A stretch of 64,000 nt of DNA from Limonium bicolor. Its lineage: Eukaryota; Streptophyta; Magnoliopsida; Caryophyllales; Plumbaginaceae. The notes under the pieces are model-generated. The model saw nothing but the letters and a program-made list of their open reading frames with translations. It made no database searches and was not told the origin of the DNA. The position numbers and the translations under genes are program-made. This document shows positions 60,242-64,000 of this stretch, piece after piece. How positions within the stretch are numbered: position 1 is the first letter of the stretch; every line of letters begins with the position of its first letter. The DNA lies in NCBI GenBank assembly GCA_023374045.1, contig CM041777.1, positions 107,703,810 through 107,767,809 of the forward strand. The letters are read 5' to 3'.

Positions 60242-60399
60242 TCTCTAAGACGCAAACCACAACGTTGGACTTTTGCCTGGTAGGAAATGTCGGAGCCAGA
60301 GCCCACCCACACTTGTCGTACTATAGTTTTACATTGTTGATTCTGCGCCCAATAGTTCTAAAAACAAAATGGCTTACACCCCTGACGAGTGAAAGGGCA

Positions 60400-61070
60400 G
60401 AGAAACAGCTAAATAAGCTTATGATCGAACCTTCCCCAAGGTAGGTGAATGTTTTGGGCACCAGGAAAATGAGCATGCCATGAATCATTGCAGAGAAAAT
60501 GATCAAGAAGCGACTTGGTATGAAGAGAATTAGCTGCTTTGTTTGTGCACGTGAAACGAGAACCTCTGTAACCCAAATCATGCAGATTGCAATCGACAAT
60601 ACAACGTCGAAATGCTAACATTACTGACGGTTGTCGAGAGCATATGCTTAAATGTTCAAAATAAAATAAAACTTCATTAAGGTCCCCATATAATAGCCAG
60701 GGTCCTTTCCATTGAGAGTAGAGGTAACACAGAAGAGACCAAGATTTCCATTTATCAACAAAACTTGCCCACCCATACCTCCCAATAAGTCACCATTTAA
60801 AACCACCCAAATCGGTCACGACCGCATCAACATGTCTACAAGATAAACTTAGAACCAAAAGATCAACCAAAAACTTCCAAAATAAAGCAACCCCCCTGAA
60901 CGACCTACACTATCACCTGCAACCCAAAAATACCCACCAAAAGAAGCAACCCTCCGCATTTCAACAGACGACAATTTGGTTTCACAAAAAAAAAAGCATC
61001 AAAGGGGCAGCCGAAGTCACAACCCCTTTCACCCATCGAACTGACGCAGCCTTGCCAAGGCCACAGTTCA
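60400..61070 (-). pseudogene. LINE endonuclease, degraded
   Basis: Pieces in two frames: FFFCETKLSSVEM near 60,980 (the conserved E of AP-type endonuclease), then FRRCIVDCNLHDLGYRGSRF and DHFLCNDSWHAHFPGAQNIH near 60,600-60,430. Stops and frame changes break it. Confidence 0.7.
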
Positions 61071-61429
61071 AAGACAATACCGACATTAATCTTGGCGACT
61101 CTGGGTGTCTCTCAGAGGCGCATGTCCATGAGTAGGTGAGTCACCATTCTTACCATGCTTGACCTTTTCAACTGAAGTGATATCTTCATCATCGTTAGCT
61201 GGAGTAGAGGTTGGGAGGACATCAGCAATCTTACGTTTTTAGTAGCCAAAGTCTGAGAAGTCGCAGCAATCTCACCCTCTTCAAGTTTCATATCACCCGC
61301 AGCAGGAATCACAGCAGAAGGGGCAACTTCCTTTAAAGGAGAAATTGAGTGTGCATCACCAGAGATTGCAGCGACTCGAGCAGCTGAAAGGGCATCCAAG
61401 ATGCGAGACTGATTACTTGTGAAATTCTA

Positions 61430-62304
61430 TCGACCAGGGCCACGGTTACGAGCTTTGAGCCACATACCATATGGGTAGTCAGTAACTGGAGCATCAGTAC
61501 GAGAAGGACAGTCAGTAGCAAGATGATTGAAGTGACCACAGATAAAACAAAGGTTGGGAAGGCACTCGTAAGTGAGACGCAACACAGATGGCTTTCTTTG
61601 GAGAGTAATAGTGATGAAACAGAGCAGGGGTCGAGTGATGTTAAGCTTGATCTTGATCCGCATGAAGGAACCACTGAATCGGGAGTCAAAGTCAATATAC
61701 TCCATGAACACACCAAGCTTTTCTCCCAATCATTTTGCAGATATGGGGTTCATGAACTACAGCGGGACATCGTGAACCTGAACCCAGAAGGGCGCCCATT
61801 CAAAACAATGCGCAGTGGGAGGTATACTCGCTTCAATAGCAAACAAGACCAACAAGCTTCCATCGACAATCAATGGGCCACGACCAAGCACATCTTGAAC
61901 ATGTTCGTCATCAGGCAAAGCAAAGAGGAACAAGCTAGAGCCCAAATTACGGATCTTGATTGACCTTCACATCGCCATGCCCGTGAGAGAGTATGCTCCA
62001 TAGCTGGGATATCAACAGACTTAGTGATGAAGACCTTACCAAGGACTGAGAAGCTCATGGAGTTGGCGGTGTAAGCCTGATGAATGTCGTCAACCGCAAA
62101 ACTCTCTTTCTCCACAGCTGTAAGTTGGAGCCCAGCATATTTAGTGGATAGTTCATCAACTGGAGCAGCGGGAGCAGTGGGAGAAGCCATTATGTCAAGA
62201 GAAGTTGATTCAAAGGTAGCAGTTTCAGTGAGGAGATTGGATGACAGTGAAGAAAAAGATGAAAATCCACAGAGGAAAAGCGATGGTGAGTGAAAATCGT
62301 CCAC
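61430..62304 (-). pseudogene. LINE ORF1 / gag-like with CCHC knuckle
   Basis: Starts MDDFHSPSL; the first part has SFSVLGKVFITKSVDI, the DUF4283 type domain that precedes the zinc knuckle in plant LINEs. After a frame change come HCFEWAPFWVQVHDVPL, GSFMRIKIKLNITRPL, and the zinc knuckle CFICGHFNHLATDC near 61,530. Two stops lie between these parts. Confidence 0.75.
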
Positions 62305-62410
62305 TTGATATGATTCTTCTTTTAAACGGGGTGGAGGATACTCGTAAGCACAAGGGTAGATGATTAGGTCTATAATTTGTGATGATTTGCATGGAGTAAA
62401 TAGCCACTAA

Positions 62411-62701
62411 TAGAGGTTAACGTGTATGCAAGGGCTGGAGTTGTAGGAAGATGCGTCGGCGGGGAACTGAGAGGCGCATCAAACTACGGGGGCCAATGCA
62501 TGGCAAGGAAGGTCGATCGACTCTACAAATGCCCTAGAAAAACGGGAGAAACCCACAGCAGAAGGAAAAAAAGTTCGGTCATACACGGTTCTACCTAGTC
62601 TATTTTGTGATCAGATGTGAAATATAGTTGTCAAAATAAAACAGAAAAAAAATAGTAACACCGGTGTTGAAATTGATGTGAATCGTTAGATAAAGCTTTA
62701 T
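62411..62701. other. LINE 5' flank, unassigned
   Basis: May include the LINE 5' UTR. No frame or repeat recognised. Confidence 0.35.
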
Positions 62702-62703
62702 TA

Positions 62704-62932
62704 CTCCCTCCGTTAATTAATAAATGTCATTTTAGGGAATGATTCTTGTTTAAAAATATTTGTCATTCTAGCATTTTGTCACACTTTATTCCACTTTTAA
62801 CCCTACTATTCAACACAAAAGTAATTATTATCTATATGGAAAAGTAAAAAGTAGGGTACATGCATCATTTTTTTACTCTTCTTAATAAGTATGTAAATTT
62901 CTAAAATGATAGATATTATTGAACGGAAGGAG
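62704..62932. mobile_element. Stowaway MITE (229 bp)
   Basis: Left end CTCCCTCCGTTAATTAATAA, right end ATTGAACGGAAGGAG, flanked by TA (62,702-62,703 and 62,933-62,934). Interior differs from the copy at 21,325, so it is a second subfamily. Confidence 0.88.
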
Positions 62933-62934
62933 TA

Positions 62935-63312
62935 TAAAATAGAATAAAATAAAAGAGAAATTATGAGATTCACAATGTAATTGATGAATAGCCATTTGTA
63001 CCGTACCTACGCCCGCGTTGGAGTACAAGAAAAACATATACGCCTGGAACCATTTAAAAAGAAAAAGGGGAATTCAAAATTCATAAACCGTTTTTGGCTT
63101 CTCTTCTCATTCTACATAGGTGTTAATTAACCCAAATTCTTAGTTACGTGTGAATGTAGCAATCTTGGCTACATATAAGGAGATTTTAGTCAAATTAAAA
63201 TAAAATATATCTTTATAGTAGGGTAATTTTGTAATTAATGAAATATAGTGGAACAAAAATGAAAATAGAAGAAACAAAAGAGTACTGTGCGGCGAGGAGG
63301 CGTGTACACTTT
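62935..63312. other. Intergenic DNA
   Basis: AT-rich to mixed. No gene, repeat or signal recognised. Confidence 0.5.
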
Positions 63313-64000
63313 TTTTAATTTTTTTTCTTTATCACAATATTTTTAAATTGTTGTAACTTTTAATATATAAGTCCAAAATGAAAAAATTATATCATTGTTC
63401 ATCTAAATTCGAGCTCTTCAAAATAAGACCAGTCATGGATATGTTTTGACAACTTTTTAAAAAAATTATTTTTACATGTATACCATGATATTTTAATGTG
63501 AGGATGTATGTACATATTTTAATGTGAGAATGTACATGTTTTAATGTGATGATATGTACATGTTCAAATGTGAGAATGTACATGTTCTTTAATGAACATT
63601 TGTACATGTTTGTATGGCCATATGTACATGTTTGTATGACTGTCTGTACAAGTGTTCTTCCTTATATGTACAGGTTTTAATCTAAGAATGTACATATTTA
63701 ATGATTCGTACATGTTTATATGACTATCTATATGTTTTTAATGTACATATTTTTACGTGAGGATGTACATGTTTTAGTGAACATTTGTACAGGTTTGTAT
63801 GACCATCTGTACAAGTTTTCTTTTTACGTTCTGTGCTCCATACATGTAAAAATAATTTTTTTAAAGTTGTCAAAATGTATTCATGACTGGTCTTGTTTTG
63901 AAGAGCTTGAATTTAGATGAACAATGATATAAATTTTTTTCATTTTGGACTTATATATTAAAATTTACAATAATTTAAAGTTTTATAATAAAGAAAATAA
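63313..64000. mobile_element. Foldback family C with TGTACAT interior, reaches window end
   Basis: Left arm about 63,320-63,483 and right arm about 63,838-64,000 pair over roughly 150 bp (TAAGTCCAAAATGAAAAAA, CATTGTTCATCTAAATTC, TTTTGACAACTTT, TTTTTACATGTA). The interior is the TGTACAT minisatellite also seen at 19,905-20,250. The right outer end may continue beyond the window. Confidence 0.85.

Larger units (their letters stand above)
57007..62410 (-). mobile_element. Nearly full-length LINE (L1-like), disabled
   Basis: On the minus strand: gag-like ORF1 with a zinc knuckle (62,304-61,430), endonuclease remnants (about 61,060-60,400), RT (60,241-58,571), zf-RVT (58,168-57,581), RNase H (57,520-57,035), and an A tail seen as T8 at 57,007-57,014. 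Several in-frame stops and frameshifts. The exact 5' end and target duplication could not be fixed. Confidence 0.88.

Noticed and set aside
57007..62701. Target duplication of the minus-strand LINE
   Set aside because: The sequence before the T run (TTGAATTTTGAAAC) was not found again near 62.3-62.7 kb, so no duplication is claimed.

Overview
This is plant nuclear DNA, probably from a eudicot. The only apparently intact host gene is a 12-exon LysM receptor kinase of the CERK1/LYK3 type at 23,329-28,519 (+). Its eleven introns all have GT/AG borders, and the spliced frame gives 619 residues including all key kinase residues. Almost everything else is transposable elements and satellite DNA, nested up to four deep. 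A short piece of an alpha-galactosidase gene lies at 20,929-21,174 (-).

Left third. A satellite with a ~249-bp unit (1-377 and 14,625-16,560) is split by a 14.2-kb LTR element (383-14,619). That element has 4.5-kb LTRs, a 5-bp target duplication (ATGAG), an initiator-Met primer binding site and a polypurine tract, but no coding capacity. This is the layout of a LARD (large retrotransposon derivative). Its LTRs carry a tandem array of GC-rich hairpins. At 17.5-22 kb there are two further satellites (~180 bp with a large palindrome, ~210 bp), one inside the other, a TGTACAT minisatellite, arms of a foldback family, and a Stowaway MITE.

Middle. The receptor kinase gene has a solo-LTR-like fragment just upstream and a 1.26-kb near-perfect foldback element in intron 6. 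Its 3' end runs into a small MITE that was itself hit by a 5'-truncated LINE with a 17-bp target duplication. From 30.47 to 50.32 kb there is a nest. A foldback element (A) was split by a second one (B, 9-bp duplication TAAATAAAT). B was split by an Athila-like Ty3/gypsy element on the minus strand. The envelope-position ORF of that element was then split by two solo LTRs (4,715 bp, duplication ATGAC; 584 bp, duplication AGTAG). A third foldback (C) sits in the right arm of A. The Athila-like element has its 3' LTR and polypurine tract, but its 5' LTR and primer binding site are gone. Its gag-pol carries about a dozen in-frame stops, all compatible with C-to-T decay.

Right third. There are an AT-rich TIR element (50.4-51.9 kb), a solo LTR with duplication CACAT (52,458-54,601), a block of short inverted repeats, one satellite monomer, another foldback (55.86-57.0 kb), a nearly full-length but disabled LINE on the minus strand (57.0-62.4 kb), a second Stowaway MITE, and a foldback whose right arm runs to the window edge.

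In functional terms, one probable cell-surface chitin or lipo-chitooligosaccharide receptor gene sits in a heavily invaded, probably heterochromatic neighbourhood. No rRNA gene, tRNA gene or CRISPR array was seen. All calls were made by eye; no database search was run.
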